From an uncultured Luteimonas sp. (GTDB lineage Bacteria > Pseudomonadota > Gammaproteobacteria > Xanthomonadales > Xanthomonadaceae): DNA of 64,000 nt. This document shows, one piece after another, positions 1 through 9,852 of the stretch (its first letter is position 1; each line of letters begins with the position of its first letter). The notes beneath the pieces were generated by a model that made no database searches, was not told the origin of the DNA, and saw only the letters and a list, made by a program, of their open reading frames with translations. The stretch is from NCBI GenBank assembly GCA_938008415.1, contig CALLKI010000060.1, positions 1 through 64,000 of the forward strand, read 5' to 3'. The translations under genes and the position numbers were made by a program.

Positions 1-128
1 GCGTTGTCGATCACCTCCTGCGCCAGGTGGTTCGGGCGCGAGGTGTCGGTGTACATGCCCGGGCGGCGCTTGACCGGCTCCAGGCCGGAGAGGACTTCGA
101 TGTCGGCGGCGTTGTAACGGGAACTCAT
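1..128 (-). CDS. parE: DNA topoisomerase IV subunit B, N-terminal fragment
   Basis: Only the first 42 codons lie in the window; the gene continues past the left edge. The peptide begins MSSRYNAADIEVLSGLEP and continues KRRPGMYTDTSRPNHLAQEV, which is the start of the GHKL ATPase domain of ParE: the YNA-IEVL-GLEPV-RRPGMY block and the beginning of the helix carrying the Mg-binding Asn (EVIDN) are visible. With ParC it forms topoisomerase IV, which decatenates daughter chromosomes. Close similarity to E. coli ParE rather than GyrB is judged from the TDT-RPNHL segment. It is transcribed away from the globin gene at 308; the 179 bp between them hold no recognised element. Confidence 0.93.
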   Translation of the reverse strand, partial: MSSRYNAADIEVLSGLEPVKRRPGMYTDTSRPNHLAQEVIDN

Positions 129-307
129 CGAGTTGCTGGGGAGGGATGGGACTGCGAGGCGCGCAGGATGGGGGGCGGGGGCGGCCCGGTCAAGGCTGGC
201 GCCCGCCCGGAGGGGCGGGCAGGCGGCGGGGCGATTGTTTCCGATCAATGCCCGTGGCTGCGGGCGGGGCGACACTTCCGCCACCCTGCACGACCGGAGA
301 ACCGCCC

Positions 308-712
308 ATGGCTGACCAGTACGAGGACCTGCAGCAGAGCTACGGCAGGTGCCTGCGCGACCGGCGCTTCATCGAGCGCTTTTACGAAGTGTTCATGGAC
401 AGCCACCCCGCGATCCGGCCCATGTTCGCCAACACCGACATGGGGCGGCAGCGGCTGGCCCTGCGCCGCGGCATCAGCGTGGCCATCTTCCATGCCGCCT
501 GCAGCCCCCTGTCGCAGCGCACCATCGAGCAGATGGCGCAGGTCCACGGCCGGGGCGGGCGCAGCCCCGTGGACCCGTCCCTGTACCCGTACTGGATCGA
601 CAGCCTGGTGAAGGTGGTCGCGGAGACCGACCCCGAGGCCACCCCGGCCCTGCTGGACCGCTGGCGCCAGGCCATGCGGGTGGTCTGCGACACCTTCGCA
701 AGGCACTACTGA
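308..712 (+). CDS. Single-domain globin
   Basis: A 134-residue haem protein of the globin superfamily. The region FIERFYEVFMDSHPAIRPMF (residues 16-35) is a typical A/B-helix segment of bacterial globins, and the proximal histidine is most likely the His in the AQVHGRG stretch (about residue 80), followed by the P-LYPYWIDSLV F/G-helix pattern. Such proteins bind O2 or NO, or act as the sensor half of signalling pairs; no signalling domain is fused here. The ATG at 308 was chosen because the upstream open frame is low-complexity and lacks globin similarity, and GGAG lies shortly upstream. It is the first of two globins in the window (see 31047), from a different subfamily. Ligand and function are not deducible from sequence. 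Confidence 0.8.
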   Translation: MADQYEDLQQSYGRCLRDRRFIERFYEVFMDSHPAIRPMFANTDMGRQRLALRRGISVAIFHAACSPLSQRTIEQMAQVHGRGGRSPVDPSLYPYWIDSLVKVVAETDPEATPALLDRWRQAMRVVCDTFARHY

Positions 713-822
713 AGCCGTCCGGGCGGCCCGGGGGGCGGGGAAGACCCCGTGGCGGGAAGTCAAGACGGGCGGCCCGCGCCCCGAACCTATAGAATGGGGC
801 TTTCCAGCGGGTGCTTTCCGTA

Positions 823-2501
<1,679 letters not shown>

Positions 2502-2505
<4 letters not shown>

Positions 2506-3335
2506 AGCTCTGCGGGTTCGAGGTCGGGCTCGACAGGCCGATCTTCCTGATCGCCGGCCCCTGCGTGGTCGAGAGCGAGCAGCTGCAGCTCGACACCGCC
2601 GGCAGGCTGAAGGAGATCACCGGCCGGCTCGGTATCAACTTCATCTTCAAGTCCAGTTTCGACAAGGCCAACCGCACCAGCCTGGGCAGCTTCCGTGGCC
2701 TGGGCATGGAGGAGGGCCTGCGCATCCTGGCCGAGGTCAAGCGCCAGGTCGGCGTGCCGGTGTTGACGGACGTGCACGAGTACACGCCGATGGACGAGGT
2801 GGCCTCGGTGGTGGACGTGCTGCAGACGCCGGCCTTCCTCGTGCGCCAGACCGACTTCATCCGCAAGGTCTGCAGCGCCGGCAGGCCGGTCAACATCAAG
2901 AAGGGCCAGTTCCTCTCGCCCTGGGACATGAAGCCCGTGGTCGAGAAGGCGAAGTCCACGGGCAACGGGCAGATCCTGGTCTGCGAGCGCGGCGCCTCGT
3001 TCGGCTACAACAACCTGGTCAGCGACATGCGCTCGCTGGCGGTGATGCGCGAGACCGGCTGCCCGGTGGTGTTCGATGCCACCCATTCGGTGCAGCTGCC
3101 GGGCGGGCAGGGCAGCGCGAGCGGCGGCCAGCGCGAGTTCGTGCCGGTGCTGGCGCGCGCCGCGGTCGCGGCGGGCGTGTCCGGCCTGTTCATGGAAACG
3201 CATCCCGACCCGGCCAGGGCGTTGTCCGACGGCCCGAATGCGTGGCCGCTGGACCGCATGGAGGCGCTGCTCGAGACCCTGCTCGAGCTTGACGCCGTGG
3301 TCAAGAAGCACGGGTTCCTCGAATCCACACTCTGA
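2502..3335 (+). CDS. kdsA: 3-deoxy-D-manno-octulosonate-8-phosphate synthase
   Basis: Condenses phosphoenolpyruvate with arabinose 5-phosphate to Kdo-8-P, precursor of the Kdo in lipopolysaccharide inner core; this implies a Gram-negative outer membrane. 277 residues, TIM-barrel fold. Visible signatures are the N-terminal IAGPCVVES, FKSSFDKANRTS (substrate phosphate binding), DVHEYTPMDEV, FLVRQTDFI, NIKKGQFLSPWDM and DATHSVQLPGG. The start overlaps the pyrG stop by 4 bp (ATGA), indicating translational coupling. The metal-site Cys of class II enzymes would sit in the IAGPC segment, which is present here; metal dependence cannot be settled by eye because other ligands were not checked. Confidence 0.97.
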
Positions 3336-3361
3336 CAAGACACCAAGGTACGCGAGACACG

Positions 3362-4648
3362 ATGAGTACGATCACCCGGATCCACGCCCGCGAAATCCTC
3401 GACTCCCGCGGCAATCCCACGCTCGAGGCCGAAGTCACGCTGGCCGATGGATCGTTCGGGCGTGCCGCCGTCCCGTCCGGCGCGTCCACAGGCACCCGCG
3501 AGGCGGTGGAGCTGCGCGACGGCGACAAGACCCGCTACCTTGGCAAGGGCGTGCGCAACGCGGTGGCCAACGTCAACGGCCCGATCGCGCAGGCGCTCGT
3601 GGGCTTCGACGCCACCGACCAGGCCGGCCTCGACCGGCGCCTGATCGACCTCGACGGCACCGAGAACAAGGGCCGCCTCGGCGCCAATGCGCTGCTGGCG
3701 GTGTCGCTGGCCAACGCGCACGCGGTGGCGGCCTCGAAGAAGGTGCCCCTGTGGAAGCACCTGGCCGGCGACCGCGCGCCGATGCTGCCGGTGCCGATGA
3801 TGAACATCATCAACGGCGGCGCCCATGCCGACAACAACGTGGACTTCCAGGAGTTCATGATCCTGCCGGTGGGCATGCCCTCGTTCTCCGAGGCGCTGCG
3901 CGCGGGCGCGGAGATCTTCCACGCGCTCAAGTCGGTGCTGAAGGGGCACGGCCTGAGCACGGCGGTGGGCGACGAGGGTGGCTTCGCCCCGGACTTCCGC
4001 AGCAACGTCGAGGCGCTCGACGCCATCCTCGAGGCCATCGGCAAGGCCGGCTACGCCGCCGGCGAGGACGTGCTGCTCGGCTTGGACGTGGCGTCCAGCG
4101 AGTTCCACGACAACGGCAAGTACCACCTGGTCGGCGAGAACAAGCGCCTGACCAGCGAGCAGTTCGTGGACTTCCTCGCCGACTGGGTGTCGCAGTACCC
4201 GATCGTGACCATCGAGGACGGCATGGCCGAGGACGACAGGGCCGGCTGGAAGCTGCTGACCGAGCGCCTCGGGAAGAAGGTGCAGCTGGTCGGTGACGAC
4301 CTGTTCGTCACCAACCCGAAGATCTTCAGGGAAGGCATCGACGGTGGCCTCGGCAACGCCATCCTGATCAAGGTCAACCAGATCGGCACGTTGACCGAGA
4401 CGCTGGAGGCGATCGCCATGGCCGACGCGGCGGACTACGCCGCGATCGTCTCGCACCGCTCGGGCGAGACCGAGGACACCACCATCGCCGACATCGCCGT
4501 GGCCACCACCGCCACCCAGATCAAGACCGGCTCGCTGTGCCGCAGCGACCGCGTGGCCAAGTACAACCAGCTGCTGCGCATCGAGGAATCGCTGGGTGGC
4601 GAGGCCCGCTATGCCGGGCGGGCGGCATTCGTGTCGCTGAAGGGCTGA
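3362..4648 (+). CDS. eno: Enolase
   Basis: Interconverts 2-phosphoglycerate and phosphoenolpyruvate in glycolysis and gluconeogenesis; in many Gram-negatives it also joins the RNA degradosome. 428 residues, standard length. Key residues are seen in GDEGGF (203-208, general acid region), DDLFVTNP (Mg ligand Asp), the catalytic Lys337 in LIKVNQIGT, and the signature SHRSGETEDT beginning at Ser364. It begins 26 bp after kdsA and is followed 16 bp later by ftsB, a typical tight gammaproteobacterial run. Supplying PEP to the neighbouring KdsA reaction gives the arrangement some metabolic sense, although the linkage is widespread. Confidence 0.98.
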   Translation: MSTITRIHAREILDSRGNPTLEAEVTLADGSFGRAAVPSGASTGTREAVELRDGDKTRYLGKGVRNAVANVNGPIAQALVGFDATDQAGLDRRLIDLDGTENKGRLGANALLAVSLANAHAVAASKKVPLWKHLAGDRAPMLPVPMMNIINGGAHADNNVDFQEFMILPVGMPSFSEALRAGAEIFHALKSVLKGHGLSTAVGDEGGFAPDFRSNVEALDAILEAIGKAGYAAGEDVLLGLDVASSEFHDNGKYHLVGENKRLTSEQFVDFLADWVSQYPIVTIEDGMAEDDRAGWKLLTERLGKKVQLVGDDLFVTNPKIFREGIDGGLGNAILIKVNQIGTLTETLEAIAMADAADYAAIVSHRSGETEDTTIADIAVATTATQIKTGSLCRSDRVAKYNQLLRIEESLGGEARYAGRAAFVSLKG

Positions 4649-4664
4649 CGGGAGGCGGGCCGCC

Positions 4665-4991
4665 ATGCGCTGGACGAAGTGGATCGTCCTGCTGCTGGCG
4701 GGCCTGCTTGCGTTCCTGCAGTACCGGCTCTGGTTCGGCCCCGGCGGCCAGCGCGAGGTCGAGGCGCTGGAGCAGCGCGTCGAGCAGCAACGGCGGCAGA
4801 ACGAGGGCCTGGCCCAGCGCAACGCGGCACTGGCCGCGGAAGTGGCCGACCTCAAGGCCGGCGAGGCCGCGATCGAGGAACGCGCGCGCAGCGAACTGGG
4901 CATGATCAAGCCTGGCGAGACGTTCTACCGCGTGATCGACCGCGAGCCGGATGCGGAATCCGGCGGTGGTTCCGGGGGCGAGGGCGAATGA
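4665..4991 (+). CDS. ftsB: Cell division protein FtsB
   Basis: Small bitopic divisome protein that forms the FtsQLB complex and relays the activation signal to septal peptidoglycan synthesis. 108 residues: a short cytoplasmic start, one membrane helix (about 6-21, IVLLLAGLLAFLQYRLW), then a periplasmic coiled coil rich in Glu/Gln/Arg (about 28-70) and the conserved ERARSELGMIKPGE box. The C-terminal tail is Gly/Ser/Glu rich (SGGGSGGEGE), longer than in E. coli FtsB and of unknown role. Its stop overlaps the ispD start (ATGA). The eno-ftsB-ispD-ispF order is conserved in gammaproteobacteria and supports the call. Confidence 0.93.
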   Translation: MRWTKWIVLLLAGLLAFLQYRLWFGPGGQREVEALEQRVEQQRRQNEGLAQRNAALAAEVADLKAGEAAIEERARSELGMIKPGETFYRVIDREPDAESGGGSGGEGE

Positions 4992-5710
4992 GCCAGGACG
5001 TGGCGCGCGGCCTCTGGGTCATTGTGCCCGCCGCGGGGCGCGGCACGCGCTTCGGCGGGGCGCTGCCCAAGCAGTACGTGCCGGTCGCCGGCGAGCCGCT
5101 GCTCGCGCACACCCTGCGCGCGCTGCTCTCGCATCCGGGCGTGGCCGGCGCGGTGGTGGTGCTCGCCGCGGACGACCCGCGCTGGCCGGGCTGGCGCGAG
5201 TGCGAGGGCAGGCCGCTGCTGACCTGCGCCGGCGGCGAAAGCAGGGCCGATTCGGTGCTCGCGGGGCTCGGGGCGCTGCCCGACACCGTGCGGCCGGATG
5301 ATTTCGTGCTGGTGCACGACGCCGCGCGTCCCAACCTGCGCCACAACGACCTGACGGTATTGATCGAGCGCGGCCGCGCCGATCCGGTCGGCGCGATCCT
5401 CGCCGCACCGGTGCGCGATACCCTCAAGCGCGCTGGCGACGACGGCGGCATCGACCGCACCGAGCCGCGCGAGCGGTTGTGGCGCGCGCTGACCCCGCAG
5501 ATGTTCCGCCGCCTGCAGCTGGCGCGGGCACTGGAGGCGGCGCGCGACGCCGGCGTCGAGGTCACCGACGAGGCCATGGCGATGGAACGCCAGGGCATGC
5601 GGCCGTTGCTGGTCGAGGGCAGCGACGACAACATCAAGATCACCACCGCCGCTGACCTGCGCCTGTTCGAGTGCATGCTGTCGCTGCGCGCGGCCGGGGC
5701 GGAGGCATAG
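4988..5710 (+). CDS. ispD: 2-C-methyl-D-erythritol 4-phosphate cytidylyltransferase
   Basis: Third step of the MEP isoprenoid pathway: transfers CMP from CTP to methylerythritol phosphate. 240 residues from the ATG that overlaps the ftsB stop. The CTP-binding signature PAAGRGTRFG with the LPKQY lysine lies at residues 14-30; VLVHDAARP, the TDEA segment and the C-terminal NIKITTAADL block (substrate binding) are all present. An alternative longer frame upstream is out of register with ftsB and was rejected. It lies directly before ispF, and ispG is elsewhere in the window (19871), so three MEP-pathway genes are present here. Confidence 0.97.
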   Translation: MSQDVARGLWVIVPAAGRGTRFGGALPKQYVPVAGEPLLAHTLRALLSHPGVAGAVVVLAADDPRWPGWRECEGRPLLTCAGGESRADSVLAGLGALPDTVRPDDFVLVHDAARPNLRHNDLTVLIERGRADPVGAILAAPVRDTLKRAGDDGGIDRTEPRERLWRALTPQMFRRLQLARALEAARDAGVEVTDEAMAMERQGMRPLLVEGSDDNIKITTAADLRLFECMLSLRAAGAEA

Positions 5711-5761
5711 CATGACGGGGATGATGGCGGGCGAAGTGTTGCGAATGGAGCCATTCCGGCC

Positions 5762-6241
5762 ATGAACGTGCGCATCGGCCAGGGGTATGACGTCCATGCC
5801 TTCGGCGAGGGCGACCATGTCATGCTCGGCGGCGTGCGCGTCCCGCACGACCGCGGCGTGCGGGCGCACAGCGACGGTGACGTGGTGCTGCACGCGCTGT
5901 GCGACGCCATGCTCGGCGCGCTGGCACTGGGCGACATCGGCCGGCACTTCCCGCCGTCCGACCCGCGCTGGAAGGGCGCCGACAGCCGCGTGTTCCTGCG
6001 CCACTGCGACGGCCTGCTGCGCGAGCGCGGCTGGCGCGTCGGCAATGCCGACGTCACCGTCATCTGCGAGCGTCCGAAGGTCGGGCCGCATGCCGGGGCC
6101 ATGCGCGAGAACATCGCTGCCGACCTCGGCATCGGCGTGGACGATGTCAGCGTGAAGGCCACCACCAGCGAGAAGCTCGGATTCACCGGCCGGCAGGAAG
6201 GCATCGCCGCGCTGGCCGTGTGCCTGCTCGTGCGCGCATGA
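5762..6241 (+). CDS. ispF: 2-C-methyl-D-erythritol 2,4-cyclodiphosphate synthase
   Basis: Cyclises CDP-methylerythritol phosphate to MEcPP with release of CMP; the enzyme is a homotrimer with zinc at each subunit interface. 159 residues, standard. Zinc ligands are Asp10 and His12 in GYDVHAF and His44 in VLHALCDAM; HSDGDV, DIGRHFPPSD and the C-terminal VKATTSEKLGFTGR-EGIAA segment are intact. It begins 51 bp after ispD and its stop overlaps the truD start (ATGA). Confidence 0.98.
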   Translation: MNVRIGQGYDVHAFGEGDHVMLGGVRVPHDRGVRAHSDGDVVLHALCDAMLGALALGDIGRHFPPSDPRWKGADSRVFLRHCDGLLRERGWRVGNADVTVICERPKVGPHAGAMRENIAADLGIGVDDVSVKATTSEKLGFTGRQEGIAALAVCLLVRA

Positions 6242-7293
6242 GCGTGGCGCCGCCCCGCGCCCACGGTGCGCCGGTGCTGTCGGCGCTGATGCGGCAGCAG
6301 CCGGAGGACTTCGAGGTCGAGGAGATCGACGCCTTCGCCGCCAGCGGCAGTGGCGAGCACCTGCTGCTGACGGTGGAGAAGCGCGGGCTCGACACCGTGC
6401 GCGTCGCGCGGTGCATCGCAGCCTGGGCGGAGGTGCCGGAGGCCGCCGTCGGCTATGCCGGGCTGAAGGACCGGCACGCGGTGGCGCGACAGCGTTTCTC
6501 GGTGCACCTGCCGGGCCGGGAGCCGCCGCCGCTGGACCTGCTGGCGTTCGAGGATCCGGCGACCGGCGGCTCGCTGCGCGTGCTGGGGGTGGAGCGCCAC
6601 GCCCGCAAGCTGCCCCGCGGGGCGCTGGCCGGCAACCGGTTCCGCCTGACCCTGCGCGAAGTCACGGGCGAGCGTGGCAGCATCGAGGCCCGGCTCGACG
6701 CGATCGCCCTGCGCGGCGTGCCCAACCGCTTCGGCGAACAGCGTTTCGGCCGTTCGGGCGGCAACGTGGCGCGGGCCCTGGAGATGTTCGCCGGCAGGCG
6801 GGTGCCGCGCGCGGAGCGGTCGATCCTGCTGTCTGCGGCGCGTGCGGAGCTGTTCAACCGGGTGCTCGACCGGCGGGTCGCGGACGGGTCCTGGGACCGT
6901 GGGCTCGATGGCGAGGTCTGGGCACTCGACGGCAGCCGCAGCGTGTTCGGCCCAGAACCCTGGAGTGCGGCTCTGGGAGCCCGGGTGGAAGGCTTCGACA
7001 TCCACCCGACCGCGCCGCTGTGGGGGCGCGGGGAGCTCCGGAGCACGGGCGCCTGCCGTGCGCTCGAGGCGGCGGTACTGGCGGAAGGGGACGGGCCGGC
7101 GCTGTGCCGGGGGCTGGAGGCGGCGGGGCTGGCGCAGGAGCGCCGGGCCACGCGCGTGCGGCCGGCGGGGCTGGAATGGGTCTGGCCGGGAGAGGACCTG
7201 CTGGTACTGCGCTTCTCCCTGCCGCCGGGCGCCTATGCCACGGCCGTGCTGGCCGAGCTGGGGGATGTCCGGGACCCCCGTCGCCCGGAATGA
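6238..7293 (+). CDS. truD: tRNA pseudouridine(13) synthase
   Basis: Converts U13 of tRNA-Glu to pseudouridine. 351 residues from the ATG overlapping ispF. The catalytic aspartate is Asp78 in GYAGLKDRHAVARQ, the diagnostic TruD motif; other family blocks are EDFEVEEI near the N terminus, GVPNRFGEQRFG, LFNRVL and the TRUD insertion domain in the middle. A longer upstream in-frame reading has no TruD similarity. The ispF-truD-surE-pcm order is widespread in gammaproteobacteria; here truD and surE are separated by a small lipoprotein gene and an oppositely oriented smr gene. Confidence 0.95.
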   Translation: MSVAPPRAHGAPVLSALMRQQPEDFEVEEIDAFAASGSGEHLLLTVEKRGLDTVRVARCIAAWAEVPEAAVGYAGLKDRHAVARQRFSVHLPGREPPPLDLLAFEDPATGGSLRVLGVERHARKLPRGALAGNRFRLTLREVTGERGSIEARLDAIALRGVPNRFGEQRFGRSGGNVARALEMFAGRRVPRAERSILLSAARAELFNRVLDRRVADGSWDRGLDGEVWALDGSRSVFGPEPWSAALGARVEGFDIHPTAPLWGRGELRSTGACRALEAAVLAEGDGPALCRGLEAAGLAQERRATRVRPAGLEWVWPGEDLLVLRFSLPPGAYATAVLAELGDVRDPRRPE

Positions 7294-7343
7294 CCGTTCG
7301 TCGGAACGCCATGGGTGGCACAGGACTCTTCCGCGGAAAGGCG

Positions 7344-7349
7344 TATAAC
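7344..7349 (+). promoter_or_regulatory. Candidate -10 hexamer for the 7400 lipoprotein
   Basis: TATAAC lies 51 bp before the ATG at 7400, in a 106-bp gap after truD that is locally less GC-rich than its surroundings. No convincing -35 hexamer is seen 17 bp upstream, so this rests on the -10 alone. Confidence 0.35.
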
Positions 7350-7399
7350 AAAAGGCGAGCGCCCCGCATTGTGCGGGACGCCATCACGGGAGCGAGGTC

Positions 7400-7651
7400 A
7401 TGAACACCGTACTTCGTCTCGCATTGGCCGTCGTCGCGGCCGCCGCCCTGTCCGCGTGTGCCAGCCACAAGTCCCATCTGGCGAGATCACAGCCGGTACC
7501 CGCGGCACAGCAGCAGGTATCGTCGGATGCCCAGACCTACGACATGCTCTACATGGCGCAGGTGGAATACCTGGCGCGCAACCGGGGCGTGGACGTCCGC
7601 TGGGTGAATCCGCCGAAAAAGAAGAAGCGCGCCGACGCGGACCGGCAGTGA
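7400..7651 (+). CDS. Small lipoprotein of unknown function
   Basis: 83 residues. A signal peptide (residues 1-19) ends in the lipobox LSAC, so Cys20 would be lipidated and the protein anchored in a membrane facing the periplasm. The mature part is short, has a Tyr/Met-rich helix (TYDMLYMAQVEYLARNRGVD) and ends in a Lys-rich tail (PPKKKKRADADRQ). I do not recognise a family with a known function; similar small lipoproteins occur between truD and surE in related genomes as far as I recall, but that is not verified. It is convergent with the smr gene, whose stop is 3 bp away. Confidence 0.7.
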   Translation: MNTVLRLALAVVAAAALSACASHKSHLARSQPVPAAQQQVSSDAQTYDMLYMAQVEYLARNRGVDVRWVNPPKKKKRADADRQ

Positions 7652-7654
7652 CGG

Positions 7655-8206
7655 TCACGCCCGCGGCTGGCGCCGCCTGAGCAGAACCAGCACCGCGCCC
7701 GTCCCGCCCTGCGCGGGGGGCGCGGTGTGGAACGCCAGCACTTCGGAGCGTTGGCGGAGGGTCCGGTCGACCATGTCCGCCAGCCCGGTGCCGGGAGCGT
7801 CCGGTCGGGTGCTCCCGCGATGGATGATGCGCACGCAGGTGGCCCCGGCGTCGCGGCTGTCGTGCAGGAATTTCCGCAGCAGTTCCCCGGCTTGTGCCGG
7901 CCCGGCGTGGCGCAGGTCGAGCTCGTCCTGCACCGCGTATTCGCCCCTGGACAGTCTCAGCAGGACCTGCGGCGGCACCGCGGCGTGCCGGTAGGAAAGG
8001 GCATCCCCCTCCTGCAGCGCGTCGCGCCCGTCGAGCAGGCGCTGGAACTCGCCACGCGCGTCCTCCTCGTCGCGCTCGGCCATGCGCGCGGCGGGCCCGG
8101 GCCGCGGCGCGCGCGGCGCTTCCCCGGTCCTGGGCAGCTCGCGCACCCTGCCGATCGCGGCGCGGAACAGGGCCGCGTCGTCATCCGTCGGATCGTTGCC
8201 TTGCAT
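7655..8206 (-). CDS. Smr-domain protein with divergent motifs
   Basis: 183 residues. The N-terminal half is charged (DDDAALFRAAIGRVRELP; RPGPAARMAERDEEDAR). The C-terminal half is a Smr domain like that of MutS2 and the SmrA nucleases, ending in the family signature GGTGAVLVLLRR. Two motifs linked to nuclease activity are altered: the usual LDLHG reads LDLRH (around residue 98), and the usual HGKG/HGxG reads HRGS (IIHRGSTRP). The domain may therefore bind nucleic acid without cutting, or be an inactive relative. The ATG at 8206 was chosen over an upstream start because the extra codons overlap the surE promoter and are low-complexity. It is divergent from surE. Confidence 0.75.
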   Translation of the reverse strand: MQGNDPTDDDAALFRAAIGRVRELPRTGEAPRAPRPGPAARMAERDEEDARGEFQRLLDGRDALQEGDALSYRHAAVPPQVLLRLSRGEYAVQDELDLRHAGPAQAGELLRKFLHDSRDAGATCVRIIHRGSTRPDAPGTGLADMVDRTLRQRSEVLAFHTAPPAQGGTGAVLVLLRRRQPRA

Positions 8207-8332
8207 GCGCAATCCGGTTCGGCCGTCGTCGCGTGCATTGTGCACCCCGCGCGCGGTCCGTGTGCGCCCGCGCCGGTCCAGGCCGGTGACGCCGGGCTGC
8301 GTGCGCGGCCGGGCCTGGCCGCCCGCATCCGG

Positions 8333-8338
8333 TATCAT
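8333..8338 (+). promoter_or_regulatory. Candidate -10 hexamer for surE
   Basis: TATCAT preceded by GG lies 41 bp before the surE ATG, giving a leader of about 35 nt. The same GGTATCAT string occurs ahead of rlmE (12144) and efp (63616). No clear -35. Confidence 0.4.
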
Positions 8339-8379
8339 GTCGCGAAGTGCCGGAAACGAAGGGCGGGACACACGGGTTC

Positions 8380-9165
8380 ATGCGCATACTGGTCAGCAAC
8401 GACGACGGCGTCGACGCCCCCGGCATCCGGATCCTGGCGCAGGGGTTGCGCGACGCGGGCCACGAGGTGCTGATCGTCGCCCCCGACCGCGACCGTTCCG
8501 GAGCCAGCAATTCCCTCACGCTCGACATGCCGCTGCGCGTGCAACAGCTCGAGCGCGACGTGTGGCGTGTCTACGGCACCCCGACCGACTGCGTGCACGT
8601 GGCGATCACGGGAATGTTCGAGGTCGAGCCGGACATCGTGGTGTCCGGGATCAACAACACCGCCAACCTCGGCGACGACGTGATCTATTCGGGGACGGTC
8701 GCCGCGGCGATGGAGGGGCGTTTCCTCGGCCTGCCGGCGGTGGCGGTGTCGCTGGCCACGGTCAACCGCGAGGGGCGCTACTACGAGACCGCCGCGCGGG
8801 CGGCGGTGGAGATCGTGGAGCGGCTGCAGGCCGACCCGCTGCCCACCGACACCATCCTCAACGTCAACGTGCCCGACCGGCCCTGGGAGGAGATCGCGGG
8901 GTTCGAGGTCACCCGGCTGGGCAACCGCCACCGGGCCGAGCCGTGCACCCGGCAGGAGGATCCGCGCGGGCGCACCTGGTGGTGGATCGGTGCCGCCGGC
9001 CCCGAGATGGACGCGGGCCCGGGGACCGATTTCCATGCCGTGCGTTACGGCAACATCTCGATCACGCCGATCCACGTCGACCTCACCCGCTACCAGGCGC
9101 TGGAGCAGGTTTCCAGCTGGGTCGACAGCCTGGCCGCGGAGCTGAAGGGAGGGCGCCGCCAATGA
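8380..9165 (+). CDS. surE: 5'/3'-nucleotidase SurE
   Basis: Metal-dependent survival protein that dephosphorylates nucleoside monophosphates (and exopolyphosphate in E. coli). 261 residues from the ATG giving the canonical N terminus MRILVSNDDGVDAPGI, with Asp8/Asp9 as metal ligands. Other family blocks are APDRDRSGASNSLT, the SGINNTANLGDDVIYSGTV segment with the metal-binding Asn, and GTDFHAV near the end. The stop overlaps the pcm start (ATGA). surE-pcm is a classic stress-survival pair: nucleotide salvage plus isoaspartate repair. Confidence 0.97.
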   Translation: MRILVSNDDGVDAPGIRILAQGLRDAGHEVLIVAPDRDRSGASNSLTLDMPLRVQQLERDVWRVYGTPTDCVHVAITGMFEVEPDIVVSGINNTANLGDDVIYSGTVAAAMEGRFLGLPAVAVSLATVNREGRYYETAARAAVEIVERLQADPLPTDTILNVNVPDRPWEEIAGFEVTRLGNRHRAEPCTRQEDPRGRTWWWIGAAGPEMDAGPGTDFHAVRYGNISITPIHVDLTRYQALEQVSSWVDSLAAELKGGRRQ

Positions 9166-9845
9166 CGCCGCGCCTGCGCCTGCAGCCCGAGGCGCTCGGG
9201 GTCGGCCTGACCTCGCAGCGGGTGCGCGACCGCCTGATCGAGCGCCTGCGCGCCAGCGGCATCCGCGACGAGCGGGTGCTCAACGCGATCCGCACGGTGC
9301 CGCGCCACCTGTTCGTGGACGAGGCGCTGGCCACGCGCGCCTACGAGGACACCGCGTTGCCGATCGGCCATGGCCAGACCATCTCGCAGCCGTGGGTGGT
9401 GGCGAAGATGACCGAGGCGCTGTTCGCCGGTGGCCACCAGCCGGGGAAGGTGCTGGAGATCGGTACCGGCTCCGGCTACCAGGCTGCGATCCTGGCGGCG
9501 CTCGGGCTCGAGGTGTACACGGTCGAGCGCATCGGCGACCTGCTGCGCGCGGCGCGCAAGCGGTTCCGCTCGCTGGGCCTGAGCGTGCGCAGCAAACATG
9601 ACGACGGCCGCATCGGCTGGCCGGAGAACGCGCCCTACGACGCGATCATGGTGACCGCGGCCTCGCCGGCGGTCGTCGAGGGCCTGCTCGAGCAACTGGC
9701 CCCCGGCGGCGTCCTGGTGGCCCCGGTCGGGCCGGGCGGCGGGCAGCGGCTGCTGCTGCTGCGCAAGGACCCGTCCGGCAGGGTGGTGCAGGACGACCTT
9801 GCGCAGGTGGTGTTCGTGCCGCTGCTGTCGGGCCTGGTGGATTGA
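9162..9845 (+). CDS. pcm: Protein-L-isoaspartate O-methyltransferase
   Basis: Methylates L-isoaspartyl residues in aged proteins with S-adenosylmethionine, starting their repair. 227 residues from the ATG overlapping surE. SAM-binding motif I is VLEIGTGSGYQAAILA; the substrate-side motif PIGHGQTISQPWVVAKMTEAL and post-motif II YDAIMVTAA are all conserved. The next gene begins 7 bp downstream, so surE, pcm, the 9853 membrane gene and nlpD probably form one operon. Confidence 0.97.
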   Translation: MTPRLRLQPEALGVGLTSQRVRDRLIERLRASGIRDERVLNAIRTVPRHLFVDEALATRAYEDTALPIGHGQTISQPWVVAKMTEALFAGGHQPGKVLEIGTGSGYQAAILAALGLEVYTVERIGDLLRAARKRFRSLGLSVRSKHDDGRIGWPENAPYDAIMVTAASPAVVEGLLEQLAPGGVLVAPVGPGGGQRLLLLRKDPSGRVVQDDLAQVVFVPLLSGLVD

Positions 9846-9852
9846 GGTGGCG

